DNA of 64,000 nt, from assembly GCA_905182985.1 (NCBI GenBank), contig CAJJDN010000004.1, positions 485,664-549,663 on the forward strand, written 5' to 3'. The translations under genes and the position numbers were made by a program. Positions 48,001-59,586 of the stretch are shown here, piece by piece. The stretch's first letter is position 1. Each line of letters opens with the position of its first letter. The stretch comes from Paramecium sonneborni (lineage: Eukaryota > Ciliophora > Oligohymenophorea > Peniculida > Parameciidae). The notes below the pieces were generated by a model. It worked only from the letters and a program-made list of their open reading frames with translations, searched no databases and had not been told where the DNA came from.

Positions 48001-49337
48001 AATATAAGGGATCTTTACTAAGAATTGTTTCAGAAGCTCAAAAAATTTAGAGTCTCCTTCTAAAGGAGTATCAAGATAAAATACTGGTTTATTTAAAACT
48101 GGTATTATTATCTCTATAATCAAAGGTTTTAAATATTCAACATCAATTTATTTTTTAAATAAGGATTTAATACAATTTTTGATTGTTTTTTCATTTGTGT
48201 GTTATGCAGCCTTATTAATGAGTATGAATAAAGGTTTAATCTATTGGAACAATTATTTTTTCAATTCATCATCTACTTTAAATTATTATTTTTGGGTAAA
48301 TACATCCATTTTTACCCAAACATCTTTTGTTAAATGAGTACCAAAGCTGTCTAAAGTGATAAATAAATCTGTGAATAATTTGAAATGTTGTTGTATTTTT
48401 ATATCATTTATATTAAACAAAACTTCATTTAAAACAGCTACGCATATTTTATTATTAGTTAAATCAGAATATACTTGAAATGAATCATGAAGGGCTTACC
48501 AAAATTATTCATAAACCATTAATTATTTCACATTTTTACTAAATAAAGCTATTTTTATTAATTCACTACAATGTAATTTGAAATCTATATTCTTTGGATT
48601 ATGTTATTAAAAGATCTAAGGTAAATATTTTACAAAACTTAATCTAATTTCATCATCATTTATAATAAATGCATAGATAATTGATCTAATTTCTTAAAAT
48701 TATTATGCAACAAATTTTTAACTTTTTTCTGTATAAATATCTTCTGAAAACAAAACAAATTCCATAGCTCTTTCTAAAACCCATTCTTTTTGTACTTTTA
48801 ACAAAGAAAACAAATTCTTGTATAATTTTTTTACTTTTTCAACTATATTCATCGTTTGATCATTTACATTCAATAGACTTTCATAAATAGGTTATACTAT
48901 TTTCTCTATATAACCTTTAGTAGAAATATATTTTGAACATAAATTTCTTAATTGTTCGTCATTGCAAATAGAAAGAATTCTTTTTGTGGCTAAAAATCTA
49001 TAATCTAATTACTTTATAAATTGTCAATTGAAATTTCAAAGGTTCTTTCAATTAATTCCATTTAAACTTCACATTTTAATCTTTTATAACACAATATTAA
49101 GATTTCAATATTTGGTTAAGATATCCATTCAGACTTAAGTTCATTTGTTAATGCTTAATTTAATGCTTCTTAAACTTCCTCTTTTTAATATTTATGTACA
49201 CAAATATCAATTAGAGGTTTTAAAGATACTTATTTTCCAGCAGACTTTTTTTTCTCAACATATTCCTAAACTTATAATAATTCTTTCACAAACATTCGCA
49301 AATTAAAATTTTTATAAATAAATAGTTAATTAATCAT
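45079..49337 (-). CDS. TARBP1/Trm3-type tRNA (guanosine-2'-O) methyltransferase
   Basis: Very large protein, about 1,400 residues, with a SPOUT (SpoU) methyltransferase at its C-terminus. It methylates the 2'-O of G18 in tRNA. The C-terminal domain shows IVATLLEKIPNFGHLTRTCE, SVSVSAEQHLPIIEIK, GYQLVALEQTS, the motif LVLGKEKTGLPIEYI and the knot signature CVEIPQYGVIRSLNVHISAV, matching TARBP1 closely. The rest is helical and probably HEAT-like, with many short introns that I did not place individually. The start may be 49337 (overlapping the neighbour's stop) or MFVKELLQ at 49295. Confidence 0.85.
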
Positions 49338-50183
49338 TATTACTCTCTGAGTTCTTGTATTTTTCCTAATGTCAATTTTATTTCCATCTTTACTTGTTTA
49401 ATAATATTGACATTCTTTTCTGGTAAACTTGTATAATATTCATATTCCATCATTTTTAATTGTAAATATTCATTTAATTCATTAACAGACTAAAATAAAT
49501 TTATTTAATCTGGAATATAAGCTTTTTAATCGTCTCTTATTAATTCTTATTTTTGTGTTATCTATTTTTATACTATTTATTCAATCTATTAGTTTTTTGG
49601 ATTTTATTCAGAAGGGTTAAGTTATTAATCATGAGATTCTTGATAAATTTTAGGTTGTATTCTGTTTTATCTTTTTTATTAAATCCACTACTCGACATTA
49701 TTGAGATTTCCATTTTCTTTATTGATTTTACTTTTTAATTAGAGTTTTCGAGCTTCAGAGGTCCAAAATTTGAAATAAAATTAAAGACTTCTTTTTTAAA
49801 TTTATTTAATATTCTAACTAATAGTAACATTTTTTTAAAATGCTTTAAGAGTTTAATGTTTGAGGTATTAAATTTTTTAAGATCTAAAGTTGTTAGCCAT
49901 TTCTTTTTAATAATGCAAAGTAACTAATCTTTAACTATTTTATATAAATCCATTGAAATATTTTTTGAGCAGGTATTTATAATTGAAGATCAATAATTTT
50001 TTGTAAAATAGGTCTCTTTTGTATTTATAATTTTTTGAACCATTCCAAAATTGAGTCCAACTATAAAATGCATTTTTTAATAAATTTAGGTCTTTTGAAT
50101 ACATTATAGACATCAAAGATTATCTAGATTGTTGTGTCAATCAATACCTCTAATTGATTTATTTTTTAGTGATTTATCTCCAT
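49334..50183 (-). CDS. Unknown helical protein
   Basis: Starts MEINHQKINQLEVLIDTTIQ. Helical N-terminal region: IQKRPILQKIIDLQLQIPAQ and LLKRNGQQLQILKNLIPQTL. A 28-nt intron at 49791-49818 ends AAG and gives FYFKFWTSEARKLQLKS. A Gln-rich part is followed by a last coiled coil (LEYLQLKMMEYEYYTSLPEK). About 270 residues. The TGA at 49334-49336 overlaps a possible ATG of the methyltransferase. Its 5' part is duplicated beyond the single N. No family recognised. Confidence 0.62.
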
Positions 50184-51028
50184 TATCGAAATATTTCAGA
50201 AAGGAATTAAAATTGATTATTCATTTAATTTATTTATATAATAACAGATAATAAATAAAAAAATTATTATTTTGAATATGATTACATGTAATTATTCTCA
50301 TAATTAGAAATGCTCTTGTGCTTTGGAAATATCTTCAGTTGAACGGTCCTCATCTTGTTAGATGATTTCCTTAATAGCGTCATTATGAACAGCTAATACA
50401 GCTCTACCTGATTCATCTGTATTTTTCTTAAATGCCTCATCCCATTCTAATGCCTAAAGATAAATAAAAATTGATTACTTTTTCGGTTGAACAAGCAATA
50501 GATCTGGCATATGGAACAGTTAAGACAGCACTTTCACTGGTGAAATATGAAGAATATATCTATCTAAACCAATATTATTCTTTGTCTCTTGGAGTTGAAA
50601 CTGGATATTTGGTTGATGCTTAAGAGAACTCTTAATCAGAGATTAATTGATTAGCTCTCTTTATAATACCATCTCTCCAACTATATCCCACTCCATCGCT
50701 GAATTGTTCTTTTTATCTCCATAAGATATCTTATGGAACAAAAGGATGTTCTAAATCCTCAAATGCTTTTCTAAGAATGAATTTTTCCATTTGAGGTTCA
50801 AAGGCATTGATCATTTTATATTTAGGATCAATTTGCATAACATATTCAATCCATTATTTATTCATAAATGGAGGCCTAGTTTCGATTCCCCAAGCCAAAC
50901 ATGCTTTATTTGCTCTTAGTAAATCATATTTATGAAGATCATGAAGTTTCCTTATCAATTCTTAATGAAACTCTACTCTATTAGGTGCCTTATGAAAATA
51001 TAAATATCCACCAAATAATTCATCACTA
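49819..51028. repeat. Direct copy A beside the single-N join (1210 bp)
   Basis: By eye it matches 51030-52239 with a constant offset of 1211. Contains the 5' part of the unknown helical gene and the 3' part of asparagine synthetase. The copies meet at one N: a failed contig merge. Confidence 0.9.
50298..51028 (-). pseudogene. Truncated copy of asparagine synthetase (3' part)
   Basis: Same sequence as 51509-52239 of the complete gene, ending at the same TGA and cut at the N. An artefact of the assembly. Confidence 0.85.
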
Positions 51029-51029
51029 N
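51029..51029. other. Single N marking a scaffold join
   Basis: One unknown base exactly between the two 1210-bp copies. Confidence 0.95.
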
Positions 51030-51394
51030 TAATAGTAACATTTTTTTAAAATGCTTTAAGAGTTTAATGTTTGAGGTATTAAATTTTTTAAGATCTAAAG
51101 TTGTTAGCCATTTCTTTTTAATAATGCAAAGTAACTAATCTTTAACTATTTTATATAAATCCATTGAAATATTTTTTGAGCAGGTATTTATAATTGAAGA
51201 TCAATAATTTTTTGTAAAATAGGTCTCTTTTGTATTTATAATTTTTTGAACCATTCCAAAATTGAGTCCAACTATAAAATGCATTTTTTAATAAATTTAG
51301 GTCTTTTGAATACATTATAGACATCAAAGATTATCTAGATTGTTGTGTCAATCAATACCTCTAATTGATTTATTTTTTAGTGATTTATCTCCAT
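51030..51394 (-). pseudogene. Truncated copy of the unknown helical gene (5' part)
   Basis: Same as 49819-50183, including the ATG, but cut at the N. An artefact. Confidence 0.85.
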
Positions 51395-52239
51395 TATCGA
51401 AATATTTCAGAAAGGAATTAAAATTGATTATTCATTTAATTTATTTATATAATAACAGATAATAAATAAAAAAATTATTATTTTGAATATGATTACATGT
51501 AATTATTCTCATAATTAGAAATGCTCTTGTGCTTTGGAAATATCTTCAGTTGAACGGTCCTCATCTTGTTAGATGATTTCCTTAATAGCGTCATTATGAA
51601 CAGCTAATACAGCTCTACCTGATTCATCTGTATTTTTCTTAAATGCCTCATCCCATTCTAATGCCTAAAGATAAATAAAAATTGATTACTTTTTCGGTTG
51701 AACAAGCAATAGATCTGGCATATGGAACAGTTAAGACAGCACTTTCACTGGTGAAATATGAAGAATATATCTATCTAAACCAATATTATTCTTTGTCTCT
51801 TGGAGTTGAAACTGGATATTTGGTTGATGCTTAAGAGAACTCTTAATCAGAGATTAATTGATTAGCTCTCTTTATAATACCATCTCTCCAACTATATCCC
51901 ACTCCATCGCTGAATTGTTCTTTTTATCTCCATAAGATATCTTATGGAACAAAAGGATGTTCTAAATCCTCAAATGCTTTTCTAAGAATGAATTTTTCCA
52001 TTTGAGGTTCAAAGGCATTGATCATTTTATATTTAGGATCAATTTGCATAACATATTCAATCCATTATTTATTCATAAATGGAGGCCTAGTTTCGATTCC
52101 CCAAGCCAAACATGCTTTATTTGCTCTTAGTAAATCATATTTATGAAGATCATGAAGTTTCCTTATCAATTCTTAATGAAACTCTACTCTATTAGGTGCC
52201 TTATGAAAATATAAATATCCACCAAATAATTCATCACTA
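51030..52239. repeat. Direct copy B beside the single-N join (1210 bp)
   Basis: Second copy of 49819-51028; asparagine synthetase is complete only on this side. Confidence 0.9.
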
Positions 52240-53405
52240 CCTTCACCTGTTAAACATATTTTGATTCCCAATGCCTTAATTCTTCTACACATCATGTACA
52301 TAGGTGTTGATGCTCTAATGGTTGTATTATTGAATGTTTCTGTATGATAAATAACTTCAGGAATGTAATCTAATCCTTCATCAACAGTATAAGTGAATGA
52401 ATGATGTTCAAATCCATGAAACTCAGCTACTTTTTTAGCGAAATGTAAATCTGGAGATCCTTCCAATCCAATACAAAAAGAATGAACTTTTCTCATTCCT
52501 CTTTTACTCAAATCTATATCTCCTTTCTTTATTAATTTGGCAACAATACCAGCAACAATAGAAGAATCAACACTATAAAATGTTTATTTATATTGATACC
52601 CTCCTGAAATAAAAAGTCCAAATGGAGCATCTCCTTGAACTTCTCTTCTAACTACTTCTATAAATCTATCTCTCAATTCTTCAAAATTGATCTCTCCTGT
52701 TGGAATTAGATCAAAGTTATGCCAACTTGGATTATACCATCTTTTGATCGTGTAGGTTTCATCAATATAATGTCCTAAAATACTATTATTTTTATTTACC
52801 TGGAGGGAACTATTTAACTTCAATAACTTAATCATGAATTCCTTTTAACTCTGATGATAAAAATAGTGATCCATCTTGATTAAAACCATAATATAGAGGA
52901 ATTATTCCAATATGATCTCTTCCTGCTTAAAATGATTTTGTATTCATATCTATAAGAACTGTAGCAAACATTCCATTAAGATAGTTCCAGAAGTTTCCTG
53001 CACCATACTATATTCTATATAGATAATCATACTTCTTTATATAACATTCCGACTATCTCTGTATCTGAATTACTGCTAAATCTGTATTTCTTCTCTAATT
53101 CTGGTCTTAAATCCCAGTAATCATATAGCTCACCATTTTACATATAGAATATGTTCTCATCATCTATCATTTAAAATGGTTGTCTTCCTTTATCACTTAA
53201 ATCAACTAATCCTAATCTTTCATGAGAAATCACATGATATAACCCTGAACTCACTTCCTAAATATTACTAAATTTTCATTACAAGAACTATAATCTTTGA
53301 TCTGTCTGGACCTCTATGTCTTATTCTTCTAGAAAGTTCATATGCTCTTGCTCTTACTTCTACTTCTGTCCCTCTTATATTTAAAATCGCCAATATCCCA
53401 CACAT
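51509..53405 (-). CDS. Asparagine synthetase (glutamine-hydrolysing)
   Basis: Makes asparagine from aspartate, glutamine and ATP. The nucleophilic Cys2 follows the start (MCGILAIL). The glutaminase domain has RHRGPD, ERLGLVDLSDKGRQPF, IFYMQNGELYDYWDLRPELE and FATVLIDMNTKSFQAGRDHI. The synthetase domain has the PP-loop SGG in APFGLFISGGVDSSIVAGIV, TIRASTPMYMMCRRIKALGI, the signature GEGSDELFGGYLYFHKA and WGIETRPPFMNKQWIEY. Introns of 25-27 nt lie in both domains, including one within the SGG codons and one (25 nt) before ALEWDEAFKKNTDE. A C-terminal acidic tail ends in TGA. Confidence 0.95.
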
Positions 53406-53592
53406 CTCGATCAATTAAAGATTAAATGCTTACAATCAATTTCTCCAAGCTTTATTATAGCTAATACTCCGTAGTTTAATATGCCATCATTAATTTATTG
53501 ACGAACAAAACCCAATACTTTACATAATATATAAAAACGATTCAACTTGATTTATAATAATTTGTATTATTTAATATTATAAATTATTTTTT

Positions 53593-53754
53593 TCAAAATT
53601 CAAATTCATAACGCATTATGAAAGTTATAAAGCTAATTTACACAAATTATTTTATAATTTATTATTCCATCCTCATTTTTTATAGCTTTCTTTCATTTAT
53701 TTTAGTTGCACAATTTCTTAAATTCTCAAATAAACCTTTTCCCTAGACATTCAT
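53593..53754 (-). CDS. Small open frame, unknown
   Basis: 53 codons starting MNVQGKGLFENLRNC, with a helical KINERKLQKMRMEQQIIKQF. Composition is coding-like in the first 38 residues, hydrophobic after. It could be a 5' exon or a tiny gene. The stretches 53406-53592 and 53755-54096 hold nothing else I can support. Confidence 0.35.
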
Positions 53755-54085
53755 TATTTAATATTATTCTTATTTTATTTATTTAATGAATGACTCTTCT
53801 TTGTTATTGGAGGGAAATTTTCAAATTTGCCATGACATTTAATCTATTTTTATAAATAAATCTCTTATTTTCAAATTTATACAATATTACAATAATAGAT
53901 TCCCCAAAGCTTTAAAAATATATATAATCTTGTAAATTTTCATCTTCTTTAATAATTAGTTGATTAATTTATGATTTTTTTCACATAAATTCTTATAACT
54001 AAATATATTATATTATATTATAATTTATAATTTCCTTATATAATCAATTTAAATACAATAATTTAATTAATAAACTTTTATAAAT

Positions 54086-54093
54086 AAAAAAAA
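54086..54093 (-). terminator. RNA polymerase III terminator (T8 on the minus strand)
   Basis: Eight Ts follow the tRNA 3' end by three bases on the transcribed strand, as expected for a Pol III stop. Confidence 0.8.
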
Positions 54094-54096
54094 GAA

Positions 54097-54167
54097 GGGA
54101 GCATCAGGGTTCGCACCTGAGACCTACAGATCTGCAGTCTGCTGCTCTGCTACTGAGCTATACTCCC
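54097..54167 (-). tRNA. tRNA-Cys, anticodon GCA
   Basis: 71 nt, intronless, with no encoded CCA. The acceptor stem pairs GGGAGTA with TGCTCCC (one G-U). D arm GCTC/GAGC. Anticodon stem GCAGA/TCTGT around loop CTGCAGA gives anticodon GCA. The T stem TCAGG/CCTGA closes loop TGCGAAC. Position 55, normally U (pseudouridine), is G in this sequence. Internal A box TAGCTCAGTAGC is normal. Confidence 0.93.
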
Positions 54168-54239
54168 TAATTAATATTTTTGCTTCTAAATTTATTAAAA
54201 TCTAACTTAAGTAACAATTGTAATTAGTATATATAATCA

Positions 54240-54909
54240 TCATTTTTTGTCTTTAATATTTTAAATTGTTATTTAATTATACAAGAAGGAATTCTTTCCA
54301 AAAGGTAACTTGCTCTCTTATATTTTGAATTTTGCAGATAGCTTTGAGTATCTTGTATTCTACTTCTATTCATTAAAATATTTAAGTGAATTCATTCTTC
54401 TTGGCATATGATAAAATGGATTTTTTCCAATATTTGTTCTAAAAATACTATATCCAAAAAGCTTTTTGTAACTTTTTATCATATTCATTGTATTATTTTA
54501 CAATTGATCTATTGTTTTATAGGTGTTAGTAAATCTAAATTAAAATAAATCAAATAAATCTTCACATTTACATTCTTCCTGCCAAATATTAAAGGAATCC
54601 TAGGATAATTCATCATCTGATTAATTTTAATCTTTGTCATTTTTTATCTAACTAACAATATTTTATTCTTTATTCTATTTTAATAAATTTTCCTCAATAA
54701 AAGATATTGATCTTTTTTAAATTTTTGCTTCAATCTAATTATTAAAGCTCTTTTATTTAGAAGCTAAATTGATAAAAATTATTACGGGTTGTATTTTGTC
54801 TAGAGCTTCCTTTAAGATTGTTATTTTGGTTAGTTTATAGAATATTTTGAGAAGAAGGGTTCTTATATTGTTTAGGTAATATATTTTCTTTATTACCTGA
54901 AGTTTTCAT
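54240..54909 (-). CDS. Unknown basic protein
   Basis: Starts MKTSGNKENILPKQYKNPSS. A 22-nt intron (54764-54785) is followed by PSKQKSFNNQIEAKIQKRSI and ELSQDSFNIWQEECKCEDLF, then FRTNIGKNPFYHMPRRMNSL and a Lys-rich end with KLSAKFKIQESKLPFGKNS. About 215 residues, Ser/Asn/Lys-rich. KEN near the start resembles a degradation signal of cell-cycle proteins, which is only suggestive. No family. Confidence 0.6.
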
Positions 54910-55029
54910 AATTGATTAAAATAATTGTGTTTTTTCACTTCGAAATTCACTTCGAATTATGAACTGATAAATTATATGGATAAAACATTGTAACAGCTAT
55001 TATTAATTTTTATAATAAATAAAATAAAA

Positions 55030-55467
55030 TCAAAAATTTTATAGTTGTTCTATTTCTCCTTATATTCTGCTATAGTTTATTTATTTTTTTTTTTATTCAA
55101 TTGATTAATCTCTGAAGTTCTTAGATAACTTGCTACAACTGAGACTTTCTGAATTCTAAAGTGATTTTTTTTTGGTAAATTAAAGGGATCTAGATCTTAA
55201 TGGTGTTTGAAATTGAAGGGTTTTTGATAAATTTTTTAGAATATTTTTTTTTGGTTAGTAAATCGGAAATAGGTTTTTATCAATAATTAATTTATTTTTA
55301 GGGCTTTCTTAAGGGAACTCCTCAACAAATAATGAATTATCTTCTTAATGCACTTTTTATTTTAAAATCACTTTAGGCTTTCTCAAAATATAAAATTTTT
55401 ATGAAGTTAATCTTCCATATTTAGAAAAAAAACCTTCAGAATTAGCTTTAGTATCAAAAATGTTCAT
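55030..55467 (-). CDS. Unknown basic protein
   Basis: Intronless, 145 residues. Starts MNIFDTKANSEGFFSKYGRL, then TSQKFYILRKPKVILKQKV, VEEFPQESPKNKLIIDKNLF, FQTPLRSRSLQFTKKKSLQN and a helical end with IQGEIEQLQNF. SP and TP sites suggest phosphorylation. It is on the same strand as, and upstream of, the previous basic protein (120 bp apart). They may be unrelated. Confidence 0.55.
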
Positions 55468-55742
55468 ATTAGATGGATATCAAAAAGTAAAAAAACTTAA
55501 ATTATTTATAATAATATTAATTTTCCTTATTTGTTTAGTATAAGTTAAAATGTTTGAATAATATCATAAAAATATAATTCTTTTTATTAAAGGGAATAAT
55601 ATGAAATGAAAAATTTAAGTTCCTTATTAGAATTATCAAATTCAATTTATTTAAGTTGAAATTGATATTTGATTATTTTTTTTGTTTTCAAAAATTAAAT
55701 AAAAAGAAAAAAAATATTATTATTTAAAGATAACAATCTTAA

Positions 55743-56946
55743 TCATTTCTTTCCATATGAAGTTTAATTGGCCATTTCTAAAACTTACTATTTGAAAATA
55801 TGAATAACTTCGTCTATGATTGCATTTTCCTCTAAATTAATTTATAAGATAAATACCATTTCTTCTATTTAATTCAGTTTCATATAAGTCTCTAAGTTCT
55901 TATAATGAAGCAGTTGCAGCATTAATAGCATTTTAAGAATCTTTTAAGACACTATTTGCTTTAGCTTAAACAGCTAATGCAGCTTATTCTTACTAAAGAA
56001 TAATACTTAATAGATTACCACTACTAATTTATCTTATAATTATGTTTTTCTTTAGATTTCATCATTAAGATGAGCAACTTCAGATTCAGTATCTGCTAAC
56101 CAATCAGCTAATTAATAATAAGCAGCAATTTCATTAGCTTCTAAATTAGCTAAAGATGATCTTAATTAATCTTCTAAATCAGATAAAGCATTATAAACCA
56201 TTTAACCAACATTAAGACCTGGTTATCTATCAGATGATGATGATCCATTTTCTTATCCTAATGCATGTAATTCAGCATTTCCTGAAGCTTATTCAGCAGC
56301 CAATTATGCAAATTTAGTCATAGCATCTTAATTAAATAATTGACTATATTATTTCAATTTATCTGAAACATTTTGAACATTAATTTCAACCATAGATGTT
56401 GGTTAACCAGTTAAATATCCACTTAAATCATTCTTTAATACTCTAATAACTCCTAAAGCATCATTATGTTATTTAATAGCTCTAACAAATAAACCATTTG
56501 AAAAGCATCTCAATTCTTATAATTCAATTGATCTTCTATCAATATCAGCTAATCTTTAAGTTGCCCATGCTATATAATCTGTTGCTTCCTAAACAATATA
56601 TTATTTTATAATATTACTCTATATTCAATTCCTATTTATTCTCTTCTTGCTTTTGCACTAGCCCATGCTTTTTAATTTAATTCGTTCACTTTTGAAAGAG
56701 CAGCTATTCTAGCTTATCCAATCTCTTCATCTGAAATATTTTTTTCATCGGCAACACCTTAGGCTTCAATGTTACTTGTTTTCAAATCATTCAATAAATC
56801 ATATACTGCCTAGACTGCATCATTAGATTCTGCTCCTGTCTAACCTTTTTATTCATATTCATTACCTATAATAATAGGGAAAAATCTATTTCAAAGGCTT
56901 GTGTACAAACCAAAGCTAAAAGTCCAACAATTATGAATTTATTCAT
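55743..56946 (-). CDS. Trichocyst matrix protein
   Basis: Secretory protein of the crystalline trichocyst core, which expands on exocytosis. Signal peptide MNKFIIVGLLALVC, then (after an unusually long, ~41-nt intron) an acidic coiled-coil protein: NDAVQAVYDLLNDLKTSNIE, ALSKVNELNQKAWASAKARR, CFSNGLFVRAIKQHNDALGV, NVSDKLKQYSQLFNQDAM, NVGQMVYNALSDLEDQLRSS, LADTESEVAHLNDEI and a C-terminal NAINAATASLQELRDLYETE ending NQTSYGKK. This matches the Paramecium TMP family (T1/T2/T4 type). At least four more introns of 25-29 nt. One of many paralogues; not assigned to a group. Confidence 0.85.
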
Positions 56947-57016
56947 TTATGAATATTAATAATTATATATTATATAAAAACGGGTAATAATTATAAATTA
57001 ATTATTTTCTTAATTT

Positions 57017-59521
57017 TCATTAATTTAGCATCTTCTCTAATTCTCCTACTTTTTTCTCCAATAAATTCATATGAGTAGTCTGATCTAATCTTAATTCTAT
57101 AAATTTTATTTATTATTAACTCAAAAATTCAACCAAAGGTTTCCAATTAATATTTTATCTTCTGACTATTGAAACAAATTGTTCTACACTCTTATCAAAA
57201 TCTATTTTAAGTAATTCTATAATTTAATTTATATGTGTATCTCTTGATCTCCTTTATTTTGCTAAATTATTCTCTTATAATTCTAACAACCATTATCTTA
57301 AAATTGATTTTTCATTTGTTAATTACATTATACATTAACTGACTCTAGTTCCATCATTAAAATGTAAAAGATATATAACTGTAGATTTTAGTGCTTTTAA
57401 TAAGAATTCATGAGACTCTTAAAACTCTTAATTTGCTTCAGATTTTGAACATAAAATTAAATATTTATTAATCTTTTCTAAAATTACTTGTAATTATTGC
57501 CATTAAAATTAACTTTTTACTTATCCTACTGATTTACTCAAACATTTTGTTATTAATGTATAAAATTATTTCGTTTGTTTTCCTGATTCTTTTACTTTTA
57601 TTAATATGTCTAAAAAAGCTATATATAAATTAGATAATTCTTAATTATTTAAGATCTTTATTAAATTTTAATTAATAAAGTTATAACAACTTTTTTGAGC
57701 TCCTTCTTTGTTAATTGACTTAGTTGATTCTTCGACCATTTTAAAAATTAACATATCAAAAATGGTATAAAATTTATCATACGATATATATTTCAAAAAT
57801 TAACCTGATGATAGTATATGCAAAAGTTTTTCTAATATTTAATTAAGTTTATCATATGATTATTCCTTTATAAAATTGTTTAATAAAAGTATAATTTAAT
57901 CTGCCAAAAATTAAGGATTCTCAAAAGTATTTGTTTCTCTAAACTTATAATACATCTATTAAAATATTGTAACATTCTAATCTATTTCAATTTCCATTTA
58001 ATTTGGAATATTTTGTGGCTATTGAAACTGATTTTTATTTCCACTATTCATTTATGAGTTGATTTAAGGCATTCCATTAAAATTTATGTTTTTAGCTTGA
58101 AAATTCTTTTTTTCTGAATTTGTTTATTCAGTTTTTTATTGTTCTATTACAAATGCTGTATTAAACCTTTAAAAATTTTACATAGACATTTGATCTTCGT
58201 ATGAAGGATTTTCATTGTTTTAAGGTTTCTAAATTATAGCAGAATGCTAAAATTATTGAGGAGTAGTTTAAACAATTTATTTATTAATAATAACACTCTC
58301 TTCTTTCCAAATAAAAGATATCAACTAAGCAATAAGTTACTTTTACTATAAAGTATTACTTATACTCCAATCACTTGCATTATCCAACATAATTTAGATC
58401 AATTAATTTGCTTAAGAATTAGATAATTCATCAAAATCTTCAAATGCAATCAATAATGGTTATTATATACAATATTTTTTGTATTCACTTAATAAGTTCA
58501 TTAATAAAGGTAGTGTTCTTTAAGCTAATTTTGATACTCCATTCCTAAAATATACTAAAATCATCATTTTAATATAAGAAAAGATTATTTGTTATTCAAC
58601 AAATGTAGGTTTATGTTAAGTTATTAACATCTAGAATAATTATGATATTTCTTATTAGAAAGGAATATTTTCCTTCATCCAAGAAATTAGATATGCCCAT
58701 TTAAAAATAATTTCACTAAATTCATCAGGTAAAGTCATTTTTGTTTTGATATAAGAAGCTGCTAGTTAATTTTATTATATGTTATAGCTAAACATTTTTT
58801 CATATAAATTTTAAGGAATTTAAGGAACTCTTAATTATTCCTTAATTCTTTCAAAATGCTAATCACTAAATGTGTTTAAAGGAAAAGGCAATGTTGGTTT
58901 TTCTTATGATTAGATTTTTTTAATGTCAAATAATGACTTTAATGCTAACTGACATTCTTAAACTAAGGATCTTGTTTTCAGATTAGACAAATGCTAATAA
59001 TTCTTAAGAAATTCTTAAATAATTTATTAGTCTATATTTTTTTCACTTTAGGGAATGTATTTTAATAAAATATTTAGAACTTCTATAAGTTAACTTTGAG
59101 TTGAAGCATTTTTAAAGGTTGTTATTAGCTGGGTTAGATGATTAGGTTTATATATCTGAGCACATTTATCAAATAATTAATAACATAAAGATTTTTGCTC
59201 TGCCATTTTATCTATTATAAATTCCATAGTGACACTTAAAATATATTTTGATTATTAAGTAATTTATAATAAAATATTTCCTAATTCATTTTAGTCTTTA
59301 TTTTTTGCAGATTTGTATTGTTTTAAAAAAACATCTACTTAATTAGGTGTCATTGTTGATGAATATTATAACTCTTAGATATCAAGGGTATTTAATTAAT
59401 TTATTTAAAGAGGTTTATTTAAATTAGTTTATAAAAATTATTATTTTGATGAATTAGGAGTAATTGTGGTAGCTTATTATAATTATAAATTTTCTTTATT
59501 AAGTAATTATTATTATTATTA

Positions 59522-59586
<65 letters not shown>

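Noticed and set aside
45630..49738. Many plus-strand frames of 60-92 codons
   Set aside because: They are antisense to the TARBP1-like gene and its neighbour, whose minus-strand frames join into known motifs.
53406..53490. A short minus-strand frame upstream of and overlapping the asparagine synthetase start
   Set aside because: It overlaps the well-supported MCGI start in another frame and has no supporting features; most likely leader sequence.
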